NCBI RefSeq assembly: GCF_000702585.1
Contig: NZ_JNIQ01000001.1
Coordinates: forward strand, 1,865,001-1,929,000
DNA length: 64,000 nucleotides
Reading direction: 5' to 3'
From: Exiguobacterium aurantiacum DSM 6208
Lineage (GTDB): Bacteria > Bacillota > Bacilli > Exiguobacteriales > Exiguobacteriaceae
The notes under the pieces: generated by a model
What the model was told of the DNA's origin: nothing
Database searches by the model: none
What the model saw: the letters and a program-made list of their open reading frames with translations, nothing else
Translations under genes and position numbers: made by a program
In this document: positions 23,885 to 32,785 of the stretch, one piece after another
Numbering within the stretch: position 1 is the stretch's first letter
Layout of the letters: every line of letters starts with the position of its first letter

Positions 23885-26290
23885 ATGTCGACGATTCAAC
23901 ACATTTTAAACTTGTCGCTCGAACAGGTCGTCGGTGACCGTTTCGGGCGTTACTCGAAATATATCATCCAGGACCGGGCCCTCCCGGACGCGCGCGACGG
24001 GCTCAAACCCGTTCAGCGCCGCATCCTGTATGCGATGCACCATGAAGGCAACACGAACGAGAAACCGTATCGGAAATCGGCCAAGACGGTCGGGAACGTT
24101 ATCGGGAACTACCACCCGCACGGTGACAGTTCCGTCTACGAGGCGATGGTACGCCTATCGCAGGACTGGAAGTTGCGCTACCCGCTCATCGATATGCACG
24201 GGAATAACGGCTCGATGGACGGCGACTCGGCTGCCGCGATGCGGTATACCGAGGCCCGGCTGTCGAAGATCGCCGGCGTCATGCTGACGTCGATCTCGAA
24301 AAACACGGTCGACTATACGCCGAACTTCGATGATTCGACCGAAGAGCCGCTCGTCTTGCCGTCGCTCCTCCCGAACCTGCTCATGAACGGGACGACCGGG
24401 ATTTCCGCCGGTTACGCCACCGAGATCCCGCCGCACAACTTGACCGAGGTGCTCAACCTCGCCATCGCTCGTCTGAAAGGTCAGGTTCAGACGGCGACGG
24501 AAGCGCTCGAGTACATGCAAGGACCGGACTTTCCGTCCGGCGGGATCGTCATGGGACGCGACGGCATCTTGAAGGCGTTCGAGACCGGGAAAGGCAAAGT
24601 CATCATCCGTGCCAAATCGGTCGTCGAGCCGCTCAAGGGCGGCCGTGAACAGATTACGATCACCGAGCTCCCGTATGAGGTGAACAAGGCGAACCTCGTC
24701 AAGAAGATGGAAGAGCTCCGTCTCGACAAGAAAGTCGAAGGCGTCGCCGAAGTCCGTGACGAGACCGACCGGACCGGTGTCCGAGTCGTCATCGAGTTGA
24801 AGAAAGAGGCCGATGCGGAAGGGGTGCTCCACTTCTTCTTGAAGCACACTGACCTGCAGCTCGCCTATAACTACAACATGGTCTCAATCGTCAACCGAAC
24901 GCCGAAACAGATGGGTCTGCTTCCGATCATTGACGCGTACTTGAAACACGTCGAAGAAGTCGTCACCCGTCGCACGACGTTCGAGCTCGACCAGGCGAAG
25001 AAACGCGCCGAGATCGTCGACGCGCTCGAACAGGCCATCTCGGTCTTGGACGAGACGCTCGAACTTATCCGTTCGGCAAAAGACAAGGCCGAGGCGAAAC
25101 AGAAGCTCATGGCGCGCTTCTCGTTCTCGGACCGTCAAGCCGAAGCGGTCGTCATGCTCCAACTTTATCGGTTGACGAACACGGATATCGTCGAGCTCCA
25201 AAAAGAGGCGCAGGCGCTCCAAAAAGAGATCGCCCGTCTCGCCAACATCCTGAACGTCGACGCGACGAAACGGAAGCTCATCTCGAAAGAGTTGACGGCG
25301 CTCCGTGACGAGTTCGGCGATGCGCGGCGCTCGGTCATCGAGTCCGAGGTCGAAGAGTTGAAACTGAAGACCGAGGTCATGATCGCCGTCGAAGAGACGA
25401 TGGTGTTCGTCAGCCGCGATGGCTACGTGAAACGCTCGTCGATGCGCTCATACGGCGCCTCGAGCGAAGAGATGCCGGAGATGAAGCAGAAAGACCGTCC
25501 TGTCCTTGTCACCCAGGCGATGACGACGGACCACTTGCTCGTCTGGACGAACAAAGGCAGCTACTTGCTCATTCCGGTCCATCAGATCCCGGAGTCGAAG
25601 TGGAAAGATGCCGGACAACACGTGGCCAACCTCGTTCCGATCGAAGGCGAACAAGTCGTCTCGGCCGATGTCGTCTCGACGTTCGAGACGGACGCGCACT
25701 GTCTGTTCGTCACGCGTGAAGGGATGGTCAAACGGACACCGCTCCGTGACTATGACGCCCAGCGTAAGTCAAAGGCGCTCATGGCACTCAAACTGAAGGG
25801 TGACGACGAGGTCGTCTTTGCCGGCATCAGTGACGGTCCAGGACAACTGTTCCTCGTCTCTGAGCGTGGCTATGGCCTCTGGTTCAAAGAAGATGACGTA
25901 CCGGTCGTCGGCCAACGTGCCGCCGGCGTCAAGGCGATGAACTTGAAGGACGGAGACGTGGTCGCCGATGCGTTCGCCTTCTTCACTCCGCCACTGTTCG
26001 TCCTCGTGACGCAGCGTGGAGCGGTCAAGAAGATGAAGCTCGAGGACCAGTTCGACTGCACGAACCGCAACTTGCGCGGGACGATGCTCATCCGCGAGGT
26101 CAAGTCAAAACCACACCAGATCCGTCGTGTGTTGCCGGTGCATGGGGATGAGACGATCCACATCGTCGGCAAAGAGAAAGCGAAGACAGTCAAAGCGAAG
26201 CAATTGACACTCCTTGACCGTTACGCCAACGGCTCGTTCGTGTTTGATGAAGAGACGTTCGGAGAGATTGAGGACGTGTATCTCGATTAA
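23885..26290 (+). CDS. parC: ParC, DNA topoisomerase IV subunit A
   Basis: An 801-residue DNA cleavage and rejoining subunit. Landmarks are RALPDARDGLKPVQRRILYA near residue 32, GNYHPHGDSSVYEAMVRLSQ (quinolone region, with the usual serine and glutamate, so wild-type-like) and the catalytic tyrosine in AAMRYTEARLSK at about residue 120. The C-terminal beta-pinwheel repeats begin near residue 500 (VFVSRDGYVKRSS, LFVTREGMVKRT, LFLVSERGYGLWF, VLVTQRGAVKKMK). Forms an A2B2 enzyme with ParE. Only two bases separate the genes. Confidence 0.97.
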   Translation: MSTIQHILNLSLEQVVGDRFGRYSKYIIQDRALPDARDGLKPVQRRILYAMHHEGNTNEKPYRKSAKTVGNVIGNYHPHGDSSVYEAMVRLSQDWKLRYPLIDMHGNNGSMDGDSAAAMRYTEARLSKIAGVMLTSISKNTVDYTPNFDDSTEEPLVLPSLLPNLLMNGTTGISAGYATEIPPHNLTEVLNLAIARLKGQVQTATEALEYMQGPDFPSGGIVMGRDGILKAFETGKGKVIIRAKSVVEPLKGGREQITITELPYEVNKANLVKKMEELRLDKKVEGVAEVRDETDRTGVRVVIELKKEADAEGVLHFFLKHTDLQLAYNYNMVSIVNRTPKQMGLLPIIDAYLKHVEEVVTRRTTFELDQAKKRAEIVDALEQAISVLDETLELIRSAKDKAEAKQKLMARFSFSDRQAEAVVMLQLYRLTNTDIVELQKEAQALQKEIARLANILNVDATKRKLISKELTALRDEFGDARRSVIESEVEELKLKTEVMIAVEETMVFVSRDGYVKRSSMRSYGASSEEMPEMKQKDRPVLVTQAMTTDHLLVWTNKGSYLLIPVHQIPESKWKDAGQHVANLVPIEGEQVVSADVVSTFETDAHCLFVTREGMVKRTPLRDYDAQRKSKALMALKLKGDDEVVFAGISDGPGQLFLVSERGYGLWFKEDDVPVVGQRAAGVKAMNLKDGDVVADAFAFFTPPLFVLVTQRGAVKKMKLEDQFDCTNRNLRGTMLIREVKSKPHQIRRVLPVHGDETIHIVGKEKAKTVKAKQLTLLDRYANGSFVFDEETFGEIEDVYLD

Positions 26291-26296
26291 GGATGA

Positions 26297-26328
26297 CCCT
26301 GTACAACAGACGTTGTGCAGGGTTTTTT
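26297..26328 (+). terminator. Terminator of parEC
   Basis: CCCTG-TACAAC / GTTGTG-CAGGG stem with T6 after it. Confidence 0.85.
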
Positions 26329-26398
26329 CGTTCCGCTATACTGAACTAAAGCATAATTGGAACTTATAGAAACCAAGATGAATTAAGGAGATGATTCC

Positions 26399-27067
26399 TT
26401 GCAAGAATTGCTGAACGACCCATACATGAACAACTATCCGGTGTTCCGCACGTTCTGTGAATTGAAAAGTCTAGTATTACGAAAACAGGCACTCGCTGCC
26501 TTGACCCCGTTTCTTAAAACGGTGGAGACATGGAGTTTTGAACAACGACAGGAATTCGTGAGCTGGCTATACACGCATGACGAATCGTCCGAGCGATCCG
26601 ACTCCTATAATGTGTTCGTGTATTCGCTCGTCACGAACGTGCTACGTCCGACGCTGTTCGAGTGGAAGCAGCGCTTTCTAAACGACCCTCGCCCACATCG
26701 CTGGCTGCAAGAGTATGAACAGGCTTTCGCGCTCGGTGGAGTGACCGAACAGATTGCGGTCCAAGCGCTTATGGATAAAAAAATCCATGCACTTTGGTTC
26801 GCGTTTCATCACATTAACGAAGATCTCTATCTCGGGGAGGTCGATGAGGACAGAGGTATCATCATGGAAGCGAGACAGCTGAACCAGTCTGTATTGAGTG
26901 AAGAAAAGCAAGTGGAATATGAGGCAGAACTTAGTTACTATAGCGACTTGCTGGCGGATTGGGTGACCTACACTCAGACAGAGTCAAAAGACGAAAGCTT
27001 TCTCGACTGGTGTGAACGGAACGAACGAAATTATCCGTTCACGGAAAGCTATTATTATGAGGAGTAA
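26399..27067 (+). CDS. Hypothetical protein
   Basis: A 222-residue acidic soluble protein, probably mostly helical and rich in Trp, Tyr and Glu (WSFEQRQEFVSWLYTHDESS, PRPHRWLQEYEQAFALGG, FLDWCERNERNYPFTESYYY). I recognise no family. The start is TTG 26399 with AAGGAGATGATTCC upstream, a convincing ribosome binding site. Flanked by terminators on both sides, so monocistronic. Confidence 0.75.
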   Translation: MQELLNDPYMNNYPVFRTFCELKSLVLRKQALAALTPFLKTVETWSFEQRQEFVSWLYTHDESSERSDSYNVFVYSLVTNVLRPTLFEWKQRFLNDPRPHRWLQEYEQAFALGGVTEQIAVQALMDKKIHALWFAFHHINEDLYLGEVDEDRGIIMEARQLNQSVLSEEKQVEYEAELSYYSDLLADWVTYTQTESKDESFLDWCERNERNYPFTESYYYEE

Positions 27068-27070
27068 ATT

Positions 27071-27094
27071 AAAAGACGCTCAAGGGCGTCTTTT
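27071..27094. terminator. Terminator between the hypothetical gene and the DinB remnant
   Basis: AAAAGACGC / GCGTCTTTT stem, T4 on one side and A4 on the other, so usable by both converging units. Confidence 0.8.
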
Positions 27095-27106
27095 GCTGAT
27101 TGCATT

Positions 27107-27412
27107 TTAGATTCCAGCCTCCATCAAATAGCGCTTCAAGTCGACCTGTTGCCGCAAATGATGCCGGGTATGCATCTCGATGAGGTTGTAAAACCGCCAT
27201 GGAGAGCTTTGACGTCAAGGTTCGGCGAGCGGTTTTGATTCAGTAGAGGCGGGACAACGCTCGATTTCATCTGCATACTCTAAAGCCACTGCGATGATAT
27301 GGTCGTACATCTGCCCGATTGACCAGACGCCCGTTGCTGCCTCGTAGCGCTGTTGCCGTTCGGTGTAACCGTTCAAGTCTGCTTTGAACTGGTATAACGC
27401 TGAGTCCGCCAT
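27107..27412 (-). pseudogene. Degenerate DinB-like gene (internal deletion and frameshift)
   Basis: ATG 27412 follows AAGGAGGTCGGAC and begins MADSALYQFKADLNGYTERQ, then VWSIGQMYDHIIAVALEYAD, as in DinB/YfiT-like metal-binding helical bundles. The frame stops at 27215. In another frame, just downstream, comes the expected DinB ending RFYNLIEMHTRHHLRQQVDL with its His pair, ending at TAA 27107. The combined length is only about 100 residues against a usual 150-170, so a piece of the middle is missing as well as the frame being shifted. The normal ribosome binding site suggests recent decay. Confidence 0.75.
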
Positions 27413-27578
27413 GTCCGACCTCCTTCGTTTTGTCTTTGTCCAGTATGACACGGGGGCAAAAGACGAGATTTTCAAACGACGGCGACATTAAATTCTCCGA
27501 GGAGCGGGTATTCATATACAGGAACGAGAACTTCCTTTGGCGAAATGGATAAGCAGGACTAACGATGGAGGGATGTAT

Positions 27579-28190
27579 ATGTCAGAATGGCTCAGTTGGG
27601 CCAAACGGCTACACGCGTTGTCACAGGCAGGATTGACATTCACGAAAGACGAGTTCGACCGGGAACGCTATCTAGAATTGCAACAGATCGCGACCGAGAT
27701 GTTCGAGCGGCAATCCAACCTCGCGCTTCAAGAGATTACGGAGTTGACGCACGTTGACGGTTATCCGACACCGAAGCTCGACGTACGTGGTGTCGTGTTC
27801 CAAGAGGACCGCTTGTTGCTCGTCAAAGAACGCTCAGACGGTCGTTGGACGCTCCCTGGTGGTTTCTGCGAGGTCGGACTGTCCCCAGCAGAGAACATCG
27901 TCAAGGAGATTGAGGAAGAGGCTGGTTTCGATGTCGTGCCAATCCGTCTCGTCGCTTTGTTTGATATGCATCACCATCCGCACCCGCCTTTGTCCCAACA
28001 CTATTATAAACTGTTCATCGAATGCGAAGTGATCGGGGGCGAGGCGCAGGCGAGTCAAGAGACGAGTGACGTCGGCTTCTTCACCCGGGACGATTTACCG
28101 CCGCTCTCGCTTGCCCGCAATACGCTTGAACAGCTTCATATGTGTTTTGAGGCCCGTTGGCAAGACGACTGGGTCACCGTGTTCGATTAA
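27579..28190 (+). CDS. NUDIX hydrolase with N-terminal extension
   Basis: A 203-residue hydrolase. Residues 1-60 (SEWLSWAKRLHALSQAGLTF) match the helical N-terminal domain found on a Bacillales NUDIX subfamily often called ADP-ribose pyrophosphatase. The Nudix box begins GGFCEVGLSPAENI and ends KEIEEEAGF, with the metal-binding Glu residues intact and Lys for the usual Arg. It would hydrolyse a nucleoside diphosphate linked to another group. ATG 27579 has GGAGG seven bases upstream. It is followed 14 bases later by an MBL-fold gene, then a GNAT gene, a probable operon. Confidence 0.87.
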   Translation: MSEWLSWAKRLHALSQAGLTFTKDEFDRERYLELQQIATEMFERQSNLALQEITELTHVDGYPTPKLDVRGVVFQEDRLLLVKERSDGRWTLPGGFCEVGLSPAENIVKEIEEEAGFDVVPIRLVALFDMHHHPHPPLSQHYYKLFIECEVIGGEAQASQETSDVGFFTRDDLPPLSLARNTLEQLHMCFEARWQDDWVTVFD

Positions 28191-28204
28191 GGGGAGGGGA
28201 TGAC

Positions 28205-28921
28205 TTGAAGGTCACACGTCTAGAACATGTTCACCAGCTGACGTTTTATGCACCAATCTTACCAATCAACGTGCAATTGATTGAGAAAGAACTTGGGCTC
28301 GTCTTGATCGATACCGCCTTGGAGCGGAACGCGGCAGACATCCTCGCATATATCGAGTCGCTTGGACAGCCGCTTCTCGCGATTCTGTTGACACACGCCC
28401 ATGGAGACCATGTCGGGGGTGTCGATGCGATTTTGAAGGCCCATCCCCATGCGGAGCTATACGTCTCACGCCGGGACGCCCGGTTGCTCGATGGGGACCG
28501 AACGTTGGACCCGGACGAGCGGAATTTGAAAGTGAAAGGTTCTCTCCCGATGATCCACTCCTTGCCTGATAAGTTGCTAGATCCGGGGGAGCGTCTGTTT
28601 GGTCTGCGTGTTTATCCTGCTACAGGCCATACGCCGGGGTCTATCGCTTATTTTGACGAGGCCCACCGTATATTGTTCGCTGGTGACGCGTTTCAATCCC
28701 ATGGGGGAGTCGCGGTGGCAGGGGATGTCAGACCGCTCTTTCCGCTCCCGGGGATGGCGACATGGGACAAGCGGGCAGCGGTCGAGAACGCCGAGCGGTT
28801 GATCGATTTGGCGCCGCGGCATACGTTCGTCGGTCACGGAGCTGAGATCGCCGGGACGCATCGATTGTACCGGGCGCTCAAACGCGCCAAACGCAAGCAA
28901 GCACGGTTATTCGCAAGATGA
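28205..28921 (+). CDS. MBL-fold metallo-hydrolase
   Basis: A 238-residue metallo-beta-lactamase-fold protein. The zinc motif is THAHGDHVGGVDAIL (about residues 65-79), with further ligands in YPATGHTPGSIAYF (His), LFAGDAF (Asp) and TFVGHGAEI (His). Family members hydrolyse thioesters, lactones or similar bonds; the substrate is not evident. Start TTG 28205 lies 5 bases after GGGGAGGGG. The gene is in an apparent operon between NUDIX and GNAT genes. Confidence 0.87.
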   Translation: MKVTRLEHVHQLTFYAPILPINVQLIEKELGLVLIDTALERNAADILAYIESLGQPLLAILLTHAHGDHVGGVDAILKAHPHAELYVSRRDARLLDGDRTLDPDERNLKVKGSLPMIHSLPDKLLDPGERLFGLRVYPATGHTPGSIAYFDEAHRILFAGDAFQSHGGVAVAGDVRPLFPLPGMATWDKRAAVENAERLIDLAPRHTFVGHGAEIAGTHRLYRALKRAKRKQARLFAR

Positions 28922-28936
28922 TGCCGGAGGTGTAGG

Positions 28937-29389
28937 ATGATGGAACTGCGAGAGATTCAGACAACACATTATCGTTCCGCGGAGCAAATGCTCGAGATTC
29001 AGCGAAACGCCTATGCGGTCGAGGCGGAATTGATCGGGTTTGATGAGATCCCGGCCCGATATGAGACGGTCGAAGTGATCCAAAACTTGCCGGGCACGAG
29101 TTATGGCTTGTATAACGACGAGCGGATGATCGGATTTATCACCATTGAAGCGGCCGAAAATACGGTCGAAGTCACGAAATTATGCATTGATCCGACGTAT
29201 TTCAGGGCGAGGCTCGCGACGACATTGCTCGAACACGTGCTCAGCTTGCACGAAGATAAACTCGTCTACGTCCATACCGGAAAACATAACGGACCGGCGA
29301 AACGATTGTATACGAAACTCGGGTTCGAACCGAGCGCCGAGTTCGAACCTGAACCGGGTGTCACGTTGATTCGATTTACTCGGACGTGA
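28937..29389 (+). CDS. GNAT family acetyltransferase
   Basis: A 150-residue acetyltransferase. The acetyl-CoA site is seen as VTKLCIDPTYFRARLATTLL (a variant of the V-x-P-x-x-R-x-x-G loop, with Arg-Ala-Arg) and the late strand-helix GPAKRLYTKLGFEPSAEF. Possible N-acetyltransferase of unknown target. Either of two adjacent ATG codons (28937, 28940) follows GGAGGTGTAGG. Third gene of the NUDIX-MBL-GNAT unit; ends before a strong terminator. Confidence 0.85.
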   Translation: MMELREIQTTHYRSAEQMLEIQRNAYAVEAELIGFDEIPARYETVEVIQNLPGTSYGLYNDERMIGFITIEAAENTVEVTKLCIDPTYFRARLATTLLEHVLSLHEDKLVYVHTGKHNGPAKRLYTKLGFEPSAEFEPEPGVTLIRFTRT

Positions 29390-29412
29390 ATCCTGGCTCA
29401 ACTTTCACATTC

Positions 29413-29508
<96 letters not shown>

Positions 29509-29545
29509 CGATGTCAGATGTGACGTCTCTCCTCTCAGCTGCAAC

Positions 29546-30088
29546 TCAGAAAATCTTGTACCAATACAACGTCATGTCGATGTTCGGATTGCCGGTCTGT
29601 TTGAGTGTATCGACACCGGCGAGCGCGAACCCTTCTTTCGCATAAAATCGACACGCGATCACGTTATCGTTCTGCGCTTCGAGTGACAATCCGAGCAACG
29701 ATTGCTCTTTTGCCCACGTCTCTGCAACACCGATTAACAAATGACCGAGCCCGCTGTTTCGATACGCTTTCTGCACAGCGATGTTCTCGATATATGCAAA
29801 ACGGTTCCAGTCTCTTGCGACACGGATTTGTCCGATACAAGTCGTCTCGTCGAATGCCAAGAATACTTGTTTGTCCTCACGATTGATGTACTCAGACCAG
29901 TCCAGTGAATCGTCCGGGAATCTCGTCTCATAAACTTTCTCATATAACTGTACCTCATACATCCAAACTCCGTCTCTATAGCTCGGAATGATTTTTCCGA
30001 TGATTGGAAATGAATCATTTGCCTCGTTCACGACGCTGATGGAATCCTCATTTAACGTTTGAATCGAGATATCTAGGAATCCTCTCAT
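29546..30088 (-). CDS. GNAT acetyltransferase, streptothricin acetyltransferase-like
   Basis: A 180-residue acetyltransferase. The layout ANDSFPIIGKIIPSYRDGVW, then YINREDKQVFLAFDETTCIG, the CoA loop YIENIAVQKAYRNSGLGHLL and ACRFYAKEGFALAGVDT closely resembles SatA/Sat streptothricin N-acetyltransferases of Bacilli. These acetylate the beta-lysine of streptothricin and confer resistance. Whether this protein does so is not shown; many homologues are housekeeping or unknown. ATG 30088 follows AAAGGAGAAAGATCC. Single gene. Confidence 0.82.
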   Translation of the reverse strand: MRGFLDISIQTLNEDSISVVNEANDSFPIIGKIIPSYRDGVWMYEVQLYEKVYETRFPDDSLDWSEYINREDKQVFLAFDETTCIGQIRVARDWNRFAYIENIAVQKAYRNSGLGHLLIGVAETWAKEQSLLGLSLEAQNDNVIACRFYAKEGFALAGVDTLKQTGNPNIDMTLYWYKIF

Positions 30089-30149
30089 TGGATCTTTCTC
30101 CTTTCGGCCGCTCCTATATCGTCTCATCAGACTAGCCATACAGTGGCGG

Positions 30150-30545
30150 TTATGAAATCAAACTTGGAGGTTCAGTTGACAATACTTCGACTACATCATG
30201 TGATGTCAAGAACACATAATGGTGAATATCATAGATTTTTTCGTAAATGTTGTCTGCCTCTTCAGCTAGCCATTCCAAATAGTTTGAATCGGTCACTCGG
30301 AAGAGTGTCCACTCGCCAAAATAATCCGTGTCATAATGTTTATATAGATGGTCTAGCGTTTTTAAAAGCGTTCCTTCGTCTGTATTTCGATACGAAAACA
30401 CAAGTCCGTCAAATAAGAATGTATATATGTTCTCATCCGCATCAGTAAACACGAGTTTTAATCCGTCTTTATCATCAATTAGAGCCTGCAATTCTAGTTT
30501 AGCCGGCACCTCTTTATTCACGCTCCATCTTTCCCATTTCGCCAT
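30150..30545 (-). CDS. Hypothetical protein, small acidic
   Basis: A 131-residue acidic protein (AKWERWSVNKEVPAKLELQA near the start, YDTDYFGEWTLFRVTDSNYL later). It has the size and composition of polymorphic-toxin immunity proteins but I cannot place it in a named family. ATG 30545 is preceded by AAGAAGGGG at a workable distance; ATG 30551 is too close to it. Base composition is more AT-rich than nearby genes, suggesting acquisition. Confidence 0.65.
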   Translation of the reverse strand: MAKWERWSVNKEVPAKLELQALIDDKDGLKLVFTDADENIYTFLFDGLVFSYRNTDEGTLLKTLDHLYKHYDTDYFGEWTLFRVTDSNYLEWLAEEADNIYEKIYDIHHYVFLTSHDVVEVLSTEPPSLIS

Positions 30546-30660
30546 TCGCATCCCCTTCTTTTATTGTGATCGTCTCTCACGCACATTACATACCCATAAA
30601 GAATAGGGTCATGAAATTCTAAAGCGATAACCCGAGCGGAATGATGGATAAGATGGTAAC

Positions 30661-30741
30661 CTATCTTTTCTTCATGAATAGTCCAATCAAAAGTGTGAGT
30701 AAGCCGATTATTAAAACGACGATCATAGTCATAAATGTCAT
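30661..30741 (-). CDS. 26-residue single-span membrane peptide
   Basis: A short ORF reads MTFMTMIVVLIIGLLTLLIG followed by LFMKKR. It is one hydrophobic helix with a positively charged C-terminus, so N-out and C-in by the positive-inside rule. A GGAGG lies 11 bases upstream of the ATG (30739-30741). Composition could also arise by chance in AT-rich DNA; a small membrane regulator or type I toxin-like peptide is possible. Confidence 0.4.
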   Translation of the reverse strand: MTFMTMIVVLIIGLLTLLIGLFMKKR

Positions 30742-31144
30742 GGTTGGTCCATCCTCCGGAGCTAGCTTATTTTAATTGGATTCAAAGGTAGCTGCATACC
30801 ACTCGCATTTTACATGATTTGCTATATCCGTATGAAAATCCTCTTTTTATAGTTTCTTTAGAATAAGTCATAACCAATATTAACGGTTTGGTGACTCAAT
30901 TTTGTTCATTTTTGAACGTAGTTAGTACCCACCCGCTCAAATCCTTTTTATACTGATTCATATCTGTTTCGTTTATATGGATAAACTGTGTCACTTAACT
31001 GAATCGTTCATTCAAGGACGTGTTAGCGCTTTATGTATTTATGTTTCAAATATAATTTATCGCCTGTTTCAAAGTGTTTAGGAGTTGCCACAGGACTAGT
31101 GTCATGCTATTTTTAGACAGATGATAACTTAAGGAGGAACTTGA
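30742..31144. other. AT-rich intergenic region upstream of the amino-acid ABC importer
   Basis: About 400 bases with no convincing ORF. The right end holds a promoter (31085-31113). I see no riboswitch, T-box or long repeat in it. Its base composition is clearly more AT-rich than the surrounding genes. Confidence 0.6.
31085..31113 (+). promoter_or_regulatory. Promoter of the amino-acid ABC importer
   Basis: TTGCCA (31085-31090), 17 bases, then TATTTT (31108-31113) preceded by TGC, an extended -10. Confidence 0.55.
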
Positions 31145-31993
31145 ATGAAACGTATGACAAAAGGTTTGGCAGCATCCCTATTACTCGCTGTCCCGCTCGC
31201 GGCGTGTGGTGATTCTAGCACCGATCAGGCCGAGACTTCGCGCTGGGACGAGATTCAAGAGAGCGGTACGCTCACAGTCGGGACGGCCGGTACGCTCTAC
31301 CCTGCTTCGTTCCGGGCTGAAGAGAGCGACGAGTTGACAGGATTCGATGTCGAGTTGATGAAAGAGATCGGGCAACGGCTTGACCTCGAGGTGCAGTTCA
31401 AAGAGATGGCTTTCGACAACATGTTGACGAGTGTCCAGAACGGGCAGGTCGACGTCGCGGCGAACGATATTTCGGTCACAGAAGACCGCAAAGAAAAATT
31501 CGCGTTCTCGACGCCGTATAAGTACACGTACGGGACGGCCATCGTCCGAAAGAGTGACCTCTCAGGCATTGACTCGCTCGAGGACTTGAAAGGCAAGAGA
31601 GCCGCTGGTGAAGCGACGACCGTCTTCATGGAAGTTGCCCGTCAGTACGGAGCAGAAGAAGTGATCTATGATAACGCGACGAACGATCAGTATCTCCGTG
31701 ACGTCTCAACGGGGCGGACCGATGTCATCTTGAACGACTACTACTTGCAAACGCTCGCCCTCGCCTTCTTCCCGGAGTTTGATATCGCCATCCACCCGGA
31801 TATCGCCTACAACCCGCAAGAAGTCGCGTTCCTCATGGAAAAAGAGAACGATGAGTTGCAACAAAACATCGACCGCGTTCTCGCTGAGATGCTTGAAGAC
31901 GGTACGGTGAAAGAATTGTCGGAGCAGTTCTATAACGGCGCGGACGTCTCGGTCGAGCCGGACGTCGATGCGACGATCGTCGAATTGGACTGA
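31145..31993 (+). CDS. Amino-acid ABC transporter substrate-binding lipoprotein
   Basis: A 282-residue family 3 solute-binding lipoprotein. Signal peptide with lipobox LAAC (about residues 18-21), then WDEIQESGTLTVGTAGTLYP, TGFDVELMKEIGQRLDLEVQ and VDVAANDISVTEDRKEKFAF, all typical of polar amino-acid or cystine receptors (TcyA/TcyK-like). Substrate cannot be read from sequence; cystine is a guess based on similarity of wording. AAGGAGG precedes the ATG. It is followed two bases later by the permease. No ATPase gene follows. Confidence 0.9.
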   Translation: MKRMTKGLAASLLLAVPLAACGDSSTDQAETSRWDEIQESGTLTVGTAGTLYPASFRAEESDELTGFDVELMKEIGQRLDLEVQFKEMAFDNMLTSVQNGQVDVAANDISVTEDRKEKFAFSTPYKYTYGTAIVRKSDLSGIDSLEDLKGKRAAGEATTVFMEVARQYGAEEVIYDNATNDQYLRDVSTGRTDVILNDYYLQTLALAFFPEFDIAIHPDIAYNPQEVAFLMEKENDELQQNIDRVLAEMLEDGTVKELSEQFYNGADVSVEPDVDATIVELD

Positions 31994-31995
31994 GC

Positions 31996-32691
31996 ATGTT
32001 CGAAGGAGTGAAATGGGAGGCGATCTTTGACGCCGACTTGGCCATCCGCTCGTTCCCGTATCTTCTCGGCGGGCTGCCGAATACGCTCTGGATCTCATTC
32101 GTCAGCATGTTTTTCGGACTCGTGCTCGGGCTCATCCTTGCCCTCGGTAAGCTGTCACCATCGCGTTTGTTGCGCTTCCCGTCGACGTTTTATATCTCGT
32201 TTATGCGCGGTGTGCCGATTTTGATCATTTTGTTTATCTTATATTCAGGATTCCCGTTCATCGGGATTCAGTTTGCGGCGTTGACGGCGGCGATCATCGG
32301 GTTCAGTTTGAACTCGGCCGCCTATATCGCCGAGATCATCCGGGCCTCGATCCGGGCAGTGGATAACGGACAAATCGAAGCGGCCCGCTCGCTCGGGATG
32401 AACAAGTGGCTGACGCTCAAAGGTGTCATCTTGCCACAAGCGACACGGATCGCGCTTCCCCCGCTCTCGAACGTGTTTCTCGACTTGATCAAAGCGAGTT
32501 CGCTCGCGGCCATGATCACCGTCCCTGAGATCTTCAACAAGGCGAAGATCGTCGGGGGGCGAGAATTTGACTATATGACGGTCTACTTGGTCGTCGCCCT
32601 CATCTATTGGGGCATCTGCACGTTCATGTCGTTCTTCCAAGACTGGCTCGAACGGCATTTTGAACGCTATTTGGATTCACCGAAACGATGA
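31996..32691 (+). CDS. Amino-acid ABC transporter permease
   Basis: A 231-residue permease of the His/Glu/Gln/Arg/opine family. It has five hydrophobic segments and the conserved loop NGQIEAARSLGMNKWLTLKG (about residues 121-140). Works with the upstream binding protein. Unusually the operon lacks the ATP-binding subunit; a terminator overlaps the stop codon and the next gene is a MoxR ATPase, which is unrelated. A shared ATPase from elsewhere would be needed. Confidence 0.9.
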   Translation: MFEGVKWEAIFDADLAIRSFPYLLGGLPNTLWISFVSMFFGLVLGLILALGKLSPSRLLRFPSTFYISFMRGVPILIILFILYSGFPFIGIQFAALTAAIIGFSLNSAAYIAEIIRASIRAVDNGQIEAARSLGMNKWLTLKGVILPQATRIALPPLSNVFLDLIKASSLAAMITVPEIFNKAKIVGGREFDYMTVYLVVALIYWGICTFMSFFQDWLERHFERYLDSPKR

Positions 32692-32715
32692 CGCTGCTGT
32701 CATCGTTTTTTCTTT
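32684..32715 (+). terminator. Terminator of the ABC importer operon
   Basis: AACGATGAC / GTCATCGTT stem overlapping the permease stop codon, followed by TTTTTTC. Confidence 0.85.
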
Positions 32716-32785
32716 TCGTATCATACGAGCGTTTGAATGTGCTATGATTTTCTTAAATATTCAGAAAAAGACGGGGGAACTACAA

